DNA from: Hamadaea flava
Lineage (GTDB): Bacteria; Actinomycetota; Actinomycetes; Mycobacteriales; Micromonosporaceae
DNA length: 64,000 bases
NCBI RefSeq assembly: GCF_024172085.1
Contig: NZ_JAMZDZ010000001.1
Span: forward strand, 1,426,001 to 1,490,000
Reading direction: 5' to 3'
A program made the translations under genes and the position numbers. The notes beneath the pieces were generated by a model. It had not been told where the DNA came from. It was given only the letters and a program-made list of their open reading frames with translations, and made no database searches. This document shows, piece after piece, positions 8,217 through 15,552 of this stretch; within the stretch, counting starts at the first letter, position 1, and every line of letters starts with the position of its first letter.

Positions 8217-9292
8217 GCGCCCGACGGCGACGACGCGTACGCACCGCCGCCGGAGCGGGTGGCGTGGCGCTGGTCGCCGGGGTGGCGGTGGCCGCCGCTT
8301 TCGGGTTCGGCGGCGGGACGGAGACTCCGGCCGCCGGGGCGCATCAGCCGCCGGCGACCGCCCCGGTCACCCGGGAGACGTTGACAGAGACCAAGACGGT
8401 CAGCGGCACGCTCGGCTACGGCGATCCCACGACGGTCAGCGCGAGGGGCGCGGCGGGGACGGTCACCTGGCTGGCCCCGGAGGGCTCCACGGTCGCCCGG
8501 GGGAAGCCGGTGTACAAGGTGGACTCCGATCCGGTCGTCCTCCTCTACGGCAGTACGCCGTTCTACCGCACGCTGGCGGCCGGGCTCGACGGCGATGACG
8601 TCAATACGTTGGAGAGCAACCTCAAAGCCTTGGGCTACACCGGTTTCACCGTCGACGACGAGTACACCTCGGCGACCGCCGACGCCGTCCGGCAGTGGCA
8701 GGAGGATCTCGGCGTACCGGAGACGGGCCGGGTCGAGGTGTCCCGCGTCGTCGTCGCGCCGGGGCAGATCCGCGTCGCCGGGCACAAGACCGATCCGGGC
8801 GCGGCGGCCACCGGGCCGCTCCTGGCGTACACGGGGATGACCAGAGTGGTCACCGTGGCGCTGGACGTGGCCGACCAGCAGCTGGTCCACCGGGGGGTGG
8901 CCGCCCAGATCACCTTGCCGGACGGCGCGGCGGTGACCGGGACCGTGGCGAGCGTGGGCACGGTCGCGACCAAGGCGACCAGCGGGAGCGGCGCGAGCCA
9001 GACCTCCACCACCACGATCGACGTGGTGGTGACCGTCGCCGACCAGCAGAAGCTGGGCGCCCTCGACGAGGCGCCGGTGGATGTCGTGCTGGTCGCCGAG
9101 CAGCACCGGAACGTGCTGACGGTGCCGGTCGGCGCGCTCGTCGCACTGCGCGAGGGCGGCTACGGCGTGCTCGTCGTGGACGGCTCCGGCACCCGGTACG
9201 CCGCGGTCGAGACGGGGTTGTTCGCGGCTGGGAAGGTGGAGGTGACCGGCGGCGACGTCACCGAGGGCATGACCGTGGGGGTGCCGAAGTGA
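8213..9292 (+). CDS. Periplasmic adaptor / membrane-fusion protein with peptidoglycan-binding domain
   Basis: A 359-residue protein with one N-terminal membrane segment ([19 protein letters not shown]). Beta-barrel/lipoyl-like segments resembling HlyD/MacA adaptors follow. A PG_binding_1-type helical module is inserted near residues 125-170 ([33 protein letters not shown]). The combination is typical of Gram-positive adaptors that link an ABC exporter to the cell wall. It begins at a GTG that overlaps the lipoprotein stop by four bases, and its stop overlaps the ATPase start. Confidence 0.87.
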   Translation: MSARRRRRVRTAAGAGGVALVAGVAVAAAFGFGGGTETPAAGAHQPPATAPVTRETLTETKTVSGTLGYGDPTTVSARGAAGTVTWLAPEGSTVARGKPVYKVDSDPVVLLYGSTPFYRTLAAGLDGDDVNTLESNLKALGYTGFTVDDEYTSATADAVRQWQEDLGVPETGRVEVSRVVVAPGQIRVAGHKTDPGAAATGPLLAYTGMTRVVTVALDVADQQLVHRGVAAQITLPDGAAVTGTVASVGTVATKATSGSGASQTSTTTIDVVVTVADQQKLGALDEAPVDVVLVAEQHRNVLTVPVGALVALREGGYGVLVVDGSGTRYAAVETGLFAAGKVEVTGGDVTEGMTVGVPK

Positions 9293-10038
9293 CCGCCACC
9301 GCGGATCAGGCGACCTCCGCCGGGGGAGATGCGACCGCCACCGCGGCTCAAGCGGCCTCCGTCGTGGGAGATGCGACGGCCATCGTCGAACTCGACGACG
9401 TCTCGAAGACCTATCCCGGCGGCGTCGTCGCGGTGGATCAGGTGAGTCTGCGGATCGATCGAGGCGAGTTCGTGGCGATCGTAGGGCCGTCCGGTTCCGG
9501 GAAGTCCACGATGCTGCATCTGATCGGGGCGCTCGACCGGCCGTCGACCGGCGTCGTCGCCATCGACGGTCATCGGCTCGACCAGTTGACCGACCGGCAG
9601 CTGTCCGCCTTGCGGGCGCGTACGCTCGGCTTCGTCTTCCAGCAGTTCCACCTCGCCCCCGGAGTGTCCGCTGTGGACAATGTGGCCGACGGACTGCTGT
9701 ACGCCGGGGTGGCGCTGGCCGAACGACGGCGGCGGGCGACGGCGGCGCTGGTCCGGGTCGGGCTCGGTCATCGGCTGGACCACGAGCCGCACGAGCTGTC
9801 CGGTGGTGAGCGGCAGCGGGTGGCGATCGCCCGCGCGGTGGTCGGCGAACCGCCGTTGCTGCTGGCCGACGAGCCGACCGGCAACCTGGACTCGGCCGCC
9901 GGAGCCGGCGTGATGACGCTGCTCGGCGACCTGCACGACGCGGGCACGACGATCGTCGTGATCACCCACGATCAGGAGATCGCCGCGTCGCTGCCCCGCC
10001 AGGTACGCATGAAGGACGGGCGGGTGGCGGCATGGTGA
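9289..10038 (+). CDS. MacB-type ABC transporter ATP-binding protein
   Basis: A 249-residue ATPase with Walker A (GPSGSGKST), Q-loop ([11 protein letters not shown]), ABC signature (LSGGERQR), Walker B ([13 protein letters not shown]) and H-loop (VITHDQ). Sequence and context place it in the LolD/MacB efflux group. It starts at a GTG overlapping the adaptor stop and overlaps the permease start by seven bases. The first 30 residues are a low-complexity Ala/Thr extension, so the mature start could be further in. Confidence 0.93.
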   Translation: MTATADQATSAGGDATATAAQAASVVGDATAIVELDDVSKTYPGGVVAVDQVSLRIDRGEFVAIVGPSGSGKSTMLHLIGALDRPSTGVVAIDGHRLDQLTDRQLSALRARTLGFVFQQFHLAPGVSAVDNVADGLLYAGVALAERRRRATAALVRVGLGHRLDHEPHELSGGERQRVAIARAVVGEPPLLLADEPTGNLDSAAGAGVMTLLGDLHDAGTTIVVITHDQEIAASLPRQVRMKDGRVAAW

Positions 10039-11270
10039 CCCTCGCCCTCTCGCCGGCGCGGCTGCGACCCCGGGACGTACTGCGGGTCGGCGGGGCCGGA
10101 CTGCGTACGCGGCCGTTGCGGGTGTTCCTGTCGGCCCTCGGGATCGCCATCGGCATCGCGGCGATGATCGCGGTCGTGGGCATCTCGGCATCCAGCCGCG
10201 AAGACCTGAACCGGCAGCTCGCCGCCCTCGGCACCAATCTGCTCACGGTCGGTCCCGGGCAGAGCCTGTTCGGCGACGACTCCCACCTGCCGACCGAGGC
10301 CGAGGACATGATCGGCCGGATCGCGCCGGTCACCGACGTCTCGGCCACCGGCAGGGTGCCCGGCACGCACGTCTACCGCAACGACAAGATCCCGGCTGGG
10401 CAGTCCGGTGGCATCGCGGTGCTCGCCGCGCGTACGGACCTGCCCGCCGCGGTCGGGGCGACGATGTCCGCCGGCGTCTTCCTCAACGACGCCACCGCGG
10501 CGTACCCGGCCGTCGTGCTCGGCGCCAAGTCCGCCGAGCGACTCGGCGTCACCGCGCCGGGCGAGCAGGTCTGGCTAGCCGGGGAACGCTTGCGTGAGCC
10601 GCCAGGAGTGCAGTCAGCCGGCCAGTGGTTCACGGTGGTCGGGCTGCTCGCCCTGGTCCCGCTCGCCCCCGAACTCGACACGGCCGCCGTCGTCGGGTGG
10701 CCGGTCGCGACCACCAGGCTTCACTTCGACGGGTACGCGACCACGGTGTACACCCGCTCGGACGAGCGCTACGTCGCCGAGGTTCAGGCGGTGCTGGCCG
10801 CGACGGCGAACCCGGAAGCGCCCAACGAGGTCAACGTGTCGCGGCCGTCGGACGCGCTGGCCGCCAAGCAGGCGACCGACGCCACCCTCAACGGGCTGCT
10901 GCTGGGCCTGGGCGCGGTCGCGCTGCTGGTCGGCGGGGTCGGCGTGGCCAACACGATGGTCATCTCCGTCCTCGAACGGCGGGCGGAGATCGGGTTGCGC
11001 CGTTCGCTCGGCGCGACCCGGGGGCAGATCCGTACGCAGTTCCTCGCCGAGTCGCTGCTGTTGTCCCTGCTCGGCGGGGCCGGTGGCGTCGTGCTCGGCG
11101 TCCTGGTGACCGGGGCGTACGCCGCTTATCAGGACTGGCCGACGGTGGTGCCCGCCTGGGTGTCGCTCGGCGGGGCCGGGGCGACGCTGGTCATCGGCGG
11201 GCTCGCCGGGCTCTATCCGGCGATCCGGGCCGCCCGGCTCTCGCCGACCTCGGCGCTCGCCGGCCGCTGA
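10032..11270 (+). CDS. MacB-like ABC transporter permease
   Basis: A 412-residue permease with the MacB/FtsX topology: one N-terminal membrane helix ([21 protein letters not shown]), a large extracytoplasmic domain (about residues 50-280), then three C-terminal helices. The FtsX signature [25 protein letters not shown] follows the second helix. With the ATPase, adaptor and lipoprotein it should form an envelope exporter. The substrate is unknown; MacAB-type systems export macrolides, peptides or lipoproteins. Confidence 0.93.
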   Translation: MVTLALSPARLRPRDVLRVGGAGLRTRPLRVFLSALGIAIGIAAMIAVVGISASSREDLNRQLAALGTNLLTVGPGQSLFGDDSHLPTEAEDMIGRIAPVTDVSATGRVPGTHVYRNDKIPAGQSGGIAVLAARTDLPAAVGATMSAGVFLNDATAAYPAVVLGAKSAERLGVTAPGEQVWLAGERLREPPGVQSAGQWFTVVGLLALVPLAPELDTAAVVGWPVATTRLHFDGYATTVYTRSDERYVAEVQAVLAATANPEAPNEVNVSRPSDALAAKQATDATLNGLLLGLGAVALLVGGVGVANTMVISVLERRAEIGLRRSLGATRGQIRTQFLAESLLLSLLGGAGGVVLGVLVTGAYAAYQDWPTVVPAWVSLGGAGATLVIGGLAGLYPAIRAARLSPTSALAGR

Positions 11271-11280
11271 CCCTTCGGTG

Positions 11281-11336
11281 CAGATCACGGTTATGCATGC
11301 CTCCGGAGCCCGCGGAGGCATGCATAACCGTGATCT
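11281..11336. repeat. Family A hairpin repeat, copy 3
   Basis: A perfect 24-bp stem (11282-11305 with 11313-11336, beginning AGATCACGGTTATGCATGCC) with a 7-base loop. It starts 11 bases after the permease stop, so it may terminate the efflux operon before the acetyltransferase gene. Confidence 0.92.
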
Positions 11337-11365
11337 TGTCGTATCGCCATGGCAGGGTGATCCGT

Positions 11366-11866
11366 ATGAGTGACGTGGAAGTACGGCTGGTGCCCTGGTC
11401 GGAGCCGGACCTGGAGATCCTCCAGCGGGCGAACACCCCGGAGATGAAGGCGCACCTGGGCGGCCCGGAGACCGAGGAGCAGGTGCTCGCCCGCCACCAG
11501 CGCTACCTCAAGCTGGACAACGGCCGGATGTTCCGGGTCGAGCTCGCGCCGGGCGGCGAGGTCGCGGGCAGCATCGGTTACTGGGATCGCGAGTGGGACG
11601 GCGAGACCGTCTACGAGTCCGGCTGGCACGTGCTGCCGGAGTTCCAGGGCCGGGGTATCGCGACCGCGGCGGCTCGGGCGATCATCGCCGAGGCGCGGCG
11701 CGACGGCCGTCACCGCTGGCTCCACGCCTACCCGGACGTGGACAACCCGCCGTCGAACGGGATCTGCCGCAAGGCCGGGCTCGAACTGGTCGGCCCGGTC
11801 GACTTCGAGTTCCCGAAGGGCCGGCCGATGCGCAGCAACGACTGGCGCATCGATCTGACGGCGTAG
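11366..11866 (+). CDS. GNAT family N-acetyltransferase
   Basis: A 166-residue protein with the GNAT acetyl-CoA loop pattern in GWHVLPEFQGRGIATAAARAII (about residues 91-112), where QGRGIA is motif A. The later VDNPPSNGICRKAGLELVGP matches the C-terminal half of RimJ/RimL-like members (NxxSxxxxEKxGF). The substrate is unknown. It stands alone between the hairpin repeat and a convergent small membrane protein gene. Confidence 0.88.
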   Translation: MSDVEVRLVPWSEPDLEILQRANTPEMKAHLGGPETEEQVLARHQRYLKLDNGRMFRVELAPGGEVAGSIGYWDREWDGETVYESGWHVLPEFQGRGIATAAARAIIAEARRDGRHRWLHAYPDVDNPPSNGICRKAGLELVGPVDFEFPKGRPMRSNDWRIDLTA

Positions 11867-11869
11867 CGC

Positions 11870-12133
11870 TCACGCACTGTCGGAGGACTCCGACTGCAGG
11901 GCCTTGGCGATCGCGGCCGTCATCCGCCGTTCGGACTCGGCGAGTTCACGGCGGACGTCGGCCGCCGTCAGCAGCACGTGGGCGGCGGTCGTCCCGGTGA
12001 CGATCAGCAGCGCGGCGGCGACCACGATGCCCCGGACCATGCCGTCCCGGGTCGTGGCGACGATCCAGATCCCGGTCGTCAGCAGCGCGGCGACCACCGC
12101 GTACGCGATGCGCAGAGCGATCGTGCGCGCCAC
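11870..12133 (-). CDS. Small two-helix membrane protein
   Basis: An 87-residue protein with two hydrophobic helices (RIAYAVVAALLTTGIWIVA and IVVAAALLIVTGTTAAHVLL) and a charged cytoplasmic C-terminal helix (VRRELAESERRMTAAIAKAL) that may form a coiled coil. I do not recognise a family. It starts with GTG at 12133 and converges on the acetyltransferase gene. Confidence 0.65.
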   Translation of the reverse strand: MARTIALRIAYAVVAALLTTGIWIVATTRDGMVRGIVVAAALLIVTGTTAAHVLLTAADVRRELAESERRMTAAIAKALQSESSDSA

Positions 12134-12169
12134 CGAACCCCCCAGAAGCAGCCGATCGACAACTACCTT

Positions 12170-12184
12170 TGTCCATGATGGACA
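12170..12184. promoter_or_regulatory. Inverted repeat upstream of small membrane protein gene
   Basis: TGTCCAT-G-ATGGACA is a perfect 7-bp dyad with a 1-base centre. It lies 37 bases upstream of the small membrane protein start. A repressor or activator site is possible, but no regulator gene is adjacent. Confidence 0.4.
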
Positions 12185-12272
12185 TCAGCACCCGCCCGGA
12201 CCTTCTACAGTGGAGGAACCGGGCGTCCAGAAAGGTTAGTCTGGCAAGCCCGCCGCCTCGATCGATAGGGTC

Positions 12273-13157
12273 TTAAGTCCCGGCTTGCGCGCCGGGCACG
12301 ATGACGACCGGGCAGTCGGAGTGGTAGAGCGCCGCCTGACTGACCGAGCCGAGCAGCATCCCCTTGAAGCCGCCGAAGCCCCGGCTGCCGAGCACGATGA
12401 TTTGCGCGCCGCGCGTCGCCTCCAGGATCGTCCGGCGTACGCGCCCGTGCACGACCTGCGTACGCAGGTCGACGTCGGGGAACTCGGTCCTCCACCTGGC
12501 CAGGGCGTCGATGATCAGCCGCTCCTCGTTCTCCCGCGCGACCGACTCGTCGAAGATCAGCGGCTGCATCTCGGTCGCCACGTCGGCCGTCGGGTGCGCC
12601 CAGACGTGCAACGCCCACAGCGGCACGTTCCGCAGCGCGGCCTCCTGGAAGGCGAAGCCGACGGCGGCGTCCCCGGCGGGCGATCCGTCCACCGCCAGCA
12701 GCACCGGCGTACTCGGGTCGGTCGTGCCGCGGACCACCATCACCGGGCAGGCGGCATGGGCGGCGACGTGGATCGACACCGAACCCGCGAGCAGCCCGGC
12801 GAACGCGCCGAGCCCTCGATCGCCCACGACGACGATCGACGCGCCGCCAGACGCCCGGATCAGCGCCTGGGCGGCCGAACCGGTGATCACCTCGCCGGTC
12901 ACCTCCACCCCGGGCGCGGCGGCCCGCACGGCGGCGACCCCCTCGGCGACGATCTGCCGGGCCTGGTTCTCCAGCCCGCCTTCGGCCGGCCCGAGCGCGG
13001 CCGGCCCCAACGGGACGTTGCGCATGGCCGGCCAGATGAATCCGTGCACGATCCGCACGGGTACGCCCCGCAGCACGGCCTCCCGGGCGGCGACCGCGGC
13101 GGCGGCCAGGCTCTCCGGCGATCCGTCCACCCCGGCGACGATGGGCAGAGATGTCAT
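12273..13157 (-). CDS. Tandem universal stress protein
   Basis: A 294-residue protein made of two UspA domains. Each has the initial VDGSP motif (VAGVDGSPES and LLAVDGSPAG) and the nucleotide-binding glycine motif (VVGDRGLGAFAGLLAGSVS near residue 125, and VLGSRGFGGFKGMLLGSVS near 270), so both halves are of the ATP-binding type. The ATG at 13157 has a good ribosome-binding site (AAGGGGG). Proteins of this type in actinobacteria are usually induced by hypoxia or dormancy regulators. No such site was identified here. Confidence 0.93.
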   Translation of the reverse strand: MTSLPIVAGVDGSPESLAAAAVAAREAVLRGVPVRIVHGFIWPAMRNVPLGPAALGPAEGGLENQARQIVAEGVAAVRAAAPGVEVTGEVITGSAAQALIRASGGASIVVVGDRGLGAFAGLLAGSVSIHVAAHAACPVMVVRGTTDPSTPVLLAVDGSPAGDAAVGFAFQEAALRNVPLWALHVWAHPTADVATEMQPLIFDESVARENEERLIIDALARWRTEFPDVDLRTQVVHGRVRRTILEATRGAQIIVLGSRGFGGFKGMLLGSVSQAALYHSDCPVVIVPGAQAGT

Positions 13158-13200
13158 GATTTCCCCCTTTACCGTCCCCAACGGTTCCGGGGCTGCCGGG

Positions 13201-13536
13201 CTACGCCGTCCCGCGCGACCCGTACGCCGGGCCGAACACCACGAGCAGCGCGAGGTCCTCGGTGACGTCGGTGAACCGGTGCTCCTCTCCGGCCGGGACG
13301 AAGATCACCGCACCCGGGCCGACCTCGGCCGCGCCGTCCGGGGTGACGATCCGGGCCCGGCCGGCCGTGACGACGTAGATCTCGTCCTCCGTGTGCGGGC
13401 TCTGGTCGTCCACTCCCCCGGCGGGAATGCAGTAGGTCCCGACGGACAGGTCGGGCACTCGAAGGTTCTCCACCCAGTCGTTGGCCGTGCCCTGGGCCGG
13501 CGGCGCCCACTGCCCCGCTCCGTCGATGATCCGCAT
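13201..13536 (-). CDS. Small cupin-domain protein
   Basis: A 111-residue single-domain cupin. Motif 1 is partly visible (HTEDEIYVVTAGRARI) and motif 2 follows (GPGAVIFVPAGEEHRF), giving two candidate metal His and one Glu. The function is unknown. It is divergent from the ECF41 sigma factor gene. ECF41 factors commonly control neighbouring small metabolic enzymes, so this cupin is a candidate target. Confidence 0.85.
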   Translation of the reverse strand: MRIIDGAGQWAPPAQGTANDWVENLRVPDLSVGTYCIPAGGVDDQSPHTEDEIYVVTAGRARIVTPDGAAEVGPGAVIFVPAGEEHRFTDVTEDLALLVVFGPAYGSRGTA

Positions 13537-13554
13537 CGTCGAAGCGTACGCCGC

Positions 13555-13574
13555 TGATGATCAGGTGATGATCA
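13555..13574. repeat. Direct repeat TGATGATCA x2 in divergent promoter region
   Basis: TGATGATCA occurs at 13555-13563 and again at 13566-13574, separated by GG. It lies between the cupin and sigma-factor starts and could be a regulator site. Confidence 0.45.
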
Positions 13575-13592
13575 ACAGGGCGATAGTGTGGA

Positions 13593-13619
13593 CCTCACAC
13601 CCTGGCGGGCCACGTCGTC
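13593..13619 (+). promoter_or_regulatory. Candidate ECF41-type promoter of the sigma factor gene
   Basis: CCTCACA, 16 bases, then CGTC. ECF41 factors are described as recognising a TGTCACA-like -35 and a CGTC -10, so this matches five of seven -35 bases and the whole -10, at the spacing I recall for the group. It is 37 bases upstream of the sigma factor start, consistent with autoregulation. Recall of the consensus is from memory. Confidence 0.45.
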
Positions 13620-13655
13620 GAGCTGACGAGGACCATGCCGGGGAGGGAGGCACCG

Positions 13656-14537
13656 ATGGACCCGAGCGTGCTCATGAGCGAGCGGCGTCAGCTGATCAAC
13701 CTGGCGTACCGCATGCTCGGATCGCTGGCCGAGGCCGAGGACGTCGTGCAGGAGACGTACGCGCGCTGGTACGGCCTGTCCGCCGCGCAGCAGGACGAGA
13801 TCCAGAACCCCGCCGCCTGGCTGACCCGGGTGGCCGGCCGGATCTGCCTCGACGTGCTCGGCTCCGCCCGGGTCCGGCGTGAACGCTACGTCGGCGAATG
13901 GCTGCCCGAGCCGCTGCCGGAGCAGGCGGACTGGGCGGCTTCGGCCGACCCCGCCGACCGGGTGACGCTGGACGAGTCGGTGAACCTCGCGTTCCTGGTC
14001 GTGCTCGAGTCGATGACCCCGGCCGAACGCGTCGCCTTCATCCTCCACGACGTCTTCCGCTACCCGTTCCCCGAAGTCGCCGACATCGTCGGGCGTACGC
14101 CGGCCGCCTGCCGGCAACTGGCGTCGTCGGCCCGCCGTCGTGTCCGCGACGCGCGTACGCCCGAGGCCCCGCCGACGTCCCCGGATCGGCGAGCCGACCT
14201 CGTCCGGGATTTCCAGGCGGCGTGGGCGGCCAAGGACATCGGCGCGCTGATCGGGCTGCTCGATCCGGCGGCCGTCGCGGTCGCCGACGGCGGCGGGATC
14301 GTCACGGCGAAGCTGGAACCGATCGAGGGAGCCGAGCAGATCGCGCGCGGTCTCCTGGAGATCACCACGCAGTTGCCGGGCCTGACGGTCGTCGCCCGGA
14401 CGGTCAACGGCCAGCCCGGTCTGGTCGTGCAGGAGAACGGCGTGACGACGACGGTGATGGCCTTCGAGTTCGCCGGCGACCGCATCAGCCGCCTCTACGC
14501 CGTCCGCAATCCCGACAAGCTGCGCCCGTGGGCCTGA
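13656..14537 (+). CDS. sigJ: ECF41 (SigJ-like) sigma factor with C-terminal SnoaL-like domain
   Basis: A 293-residue extracytoplasmic-function sigma factor. Region 2 (INLAYRMLGSLAEAEDVVQETYARWY) and region 4 (LESMTPAERVAFILHDVFRYPFPEVADIVGRT) are followed by a NTF2/SnoaL-like domain. Group-defining motifs of ECF41 are present: WLPEP in the linker (GEWLPEPLPE), DGGG (VADGGGI) and the terminal NPDKL. In this group the fused C-terminal domain controls sigma activity instead of a separate anti-sigma factor. The ATG at 13656 follows a strong GGGAGGGAGG. It is divergent from the cupin gene. Confidence 0.93.
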   Translation: MDPSVLMSERRQLINLAYRMLGSLAEAEDVVQETYARWYGLSAAQQDEIQNPAAWLTRVAGRICLDVLGSARVRRERYVGEWLPEPLPEQADWAASADPADRVTLDESVNLAFLVVLESMTPAERVAFILHDVFRYPFPEVADIVGRTPAACRQLASSARRRVRDARTPEAPPTSPDRRADLVRDFQAAWAAKDIGALIGLLDPAAVAVADGGGIVTAKLEPIEGAEQIARGLLEITTQLPGLTVVARTVNGQPGLVVQENGVTTTVMAFEFAGDRISRLYAVRNPDKLRPWA

Positions 14538-14580
14538 CCCGCTGTAGCCGACCTGTAGGAAACGTGTAATCAGCGCACAT

Positions 14581-14629
14581 ACATTCCCCTTCATGAGTGC
14601 ACCGACCGGCGCAACATGAAGGGGAATGT
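14581..14629 (+). promoter_or_regulatory. RBS-sequestering hairpin in the leader of the M23 peptidase gene
   Basis: ACATTCCCCTTCATG (14581-14595) pairs perfectly over 15 bases with CATGAAGGGGAATGT (14615-14629) across a 19-base loop. The right arm contains the AAGGGG ribosome-binding site of the peptidase gene, whose ATG is at 14633. Folding would block translation, so this looks like an RNA-level switch or thermometer. No known riboswitch consensus was recognised. Confidence 0.75.
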
Positions 14630-14632
14630 CCT

Positions 14633-15502
14633 ATGAGACGACGGACCCTCGCTGGCGGGCTGGCGATCGCCACGGCCGCCCTCCTGACCGTCCTGATTCC
14701 GAGCCCGGCGCACGCCGCGGTCTCCCACAAGTCGCCGTTCGACTGCGGCAAGACGTTCTACGCGAACAACTGGACACCCGGGCACAGCCCGTCGGGCGCG
14801 ATCGACTGGCAGAGCTACGGCACCGACGCGATCAACCTCGAGACCGTACGCGCGACCGCGGCCGGCACGGCGTACTTCAAGAACGCCGGGAGCACGAGCT
14901 ACGGCCAGTGGGTGGAGATCATCCACAGCGACGGCACCAGCACCCGGTACGCCCACCTCTCCTCGATGGTGAAGGCGGCCGGCACGAGCATGTCCGTCGG
15001 CCAGGGCACGAAGATCGGCAACGTCGGCTCGACCGGCAACTCGAGCGCGCCGCACCTGCACTACGAGCAGCGCACCTCGGGTGGGGCGGTCGACACCAGC
15101 CCGACCGTCGAGGGCGTCACCGTGTCGCTGGGCCAGAAGAAGGCCGTCACCAGCACCAACGGCTGCGGCAGCTCGAACCCGTACACCGCCGAGGAGGTCT
15201 GCGGCAGCGGGTACGACATCATCGACTCGGCGGCGCTCGGCACCGTGGGCAAGGTCTTCCTGACCTACAACTCGAGCAACGGCTACAACTGCGTCGTCAC
15301 GCTGAAGTACACGAGCGTCGGCACGGCGAGCGCGGTGTCGGCGTTCCTCGAACCGGAAGGCTCGACGCGGACCACCGACTCCGGCAGCTTCAGCTACTAC
15401 GCCGGGCCGGTCAAGCGCAGCGCCCCCGGAGTATGCGTGAAGTGGGGCGGCTCCGTCGGCAGCACCAGCTATACCAGCGGTTTCGAGCACTGCGGCTCGT
15501 GA
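14633..15502 (+). CDS. Secreted M23/LytM-type peptidase
   Basis: A 289-residue exported protein with a Tat- or Sec-type signal (MRRRTLAGGLAIATAALLTVLIPSPAHA, cleavage after AHA). The M23 fold follows: first zinc ligands in GHSPSGAIDW and the HxH motif in APHLHYEQR. Four or more later cysteines and a beta-rich C-terminal domain (about residues 165-289) of unknown function complete it. M23 enzymes cleave peptidoglycan cross-bridges in the wall. Compared with canonical M23, the second half is an added secreted domain. Translation may be gated by the hairpin directly upstream. Confidence 0.88.
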   Translation: MRRRTLAGGLAIATAALLTVLIPSPAHAAVSHKSPFDCGKTFYANNWTPGHSPSGAIDWQSYGTDAINLETVRATAAGTAYFKNAGSTSYGQWVEIIHSDGTSTRYAHLSSMVKAAGTSMSVGQGTKIGNVGSTGNSSAPHLHYEQRTSGGAVDTSPTVEGVTVSLGQKKAVTSTNGCGSSNPYTAEEVCGSGYDIIDSAALGTVGKVFLTYNSSNGYNCVVTLKYTSVGTASAVSAFLEPEGSTRTTDSGSFSYYAGPVKRSAPGVCVKWGGSVGSTSYTSGFEHCGS

Positions 15503-15520
15503 CGCACACCTTGAGGTAGC

Positions 15521-15552
15521 GAGGCCGGGCAGGATCAGTCCTGCCCGGCCTC
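15521..15552. terminator. Bidirectional terminator hairpin
   Basis: A perfect 14-bp stem, GAGGCCGGGCAGGA (15521-15534) with TCCTGCCCGGCCTC (15539-15552), and loop TCAG. It sits between the convergent M23 and STAND genes. The loop contains the STAND stop codon, so the terminator overlaps its last codons. Confidence 0.9.

Noticed and set aside
14538-14632. ydaO-type (c-di-AMP) riboswitch upstream of the M23 peptidase
   Set aside because: The leader is under 100 bases and shows only a single long hairpin; the conserved ydaO structure could not be found.
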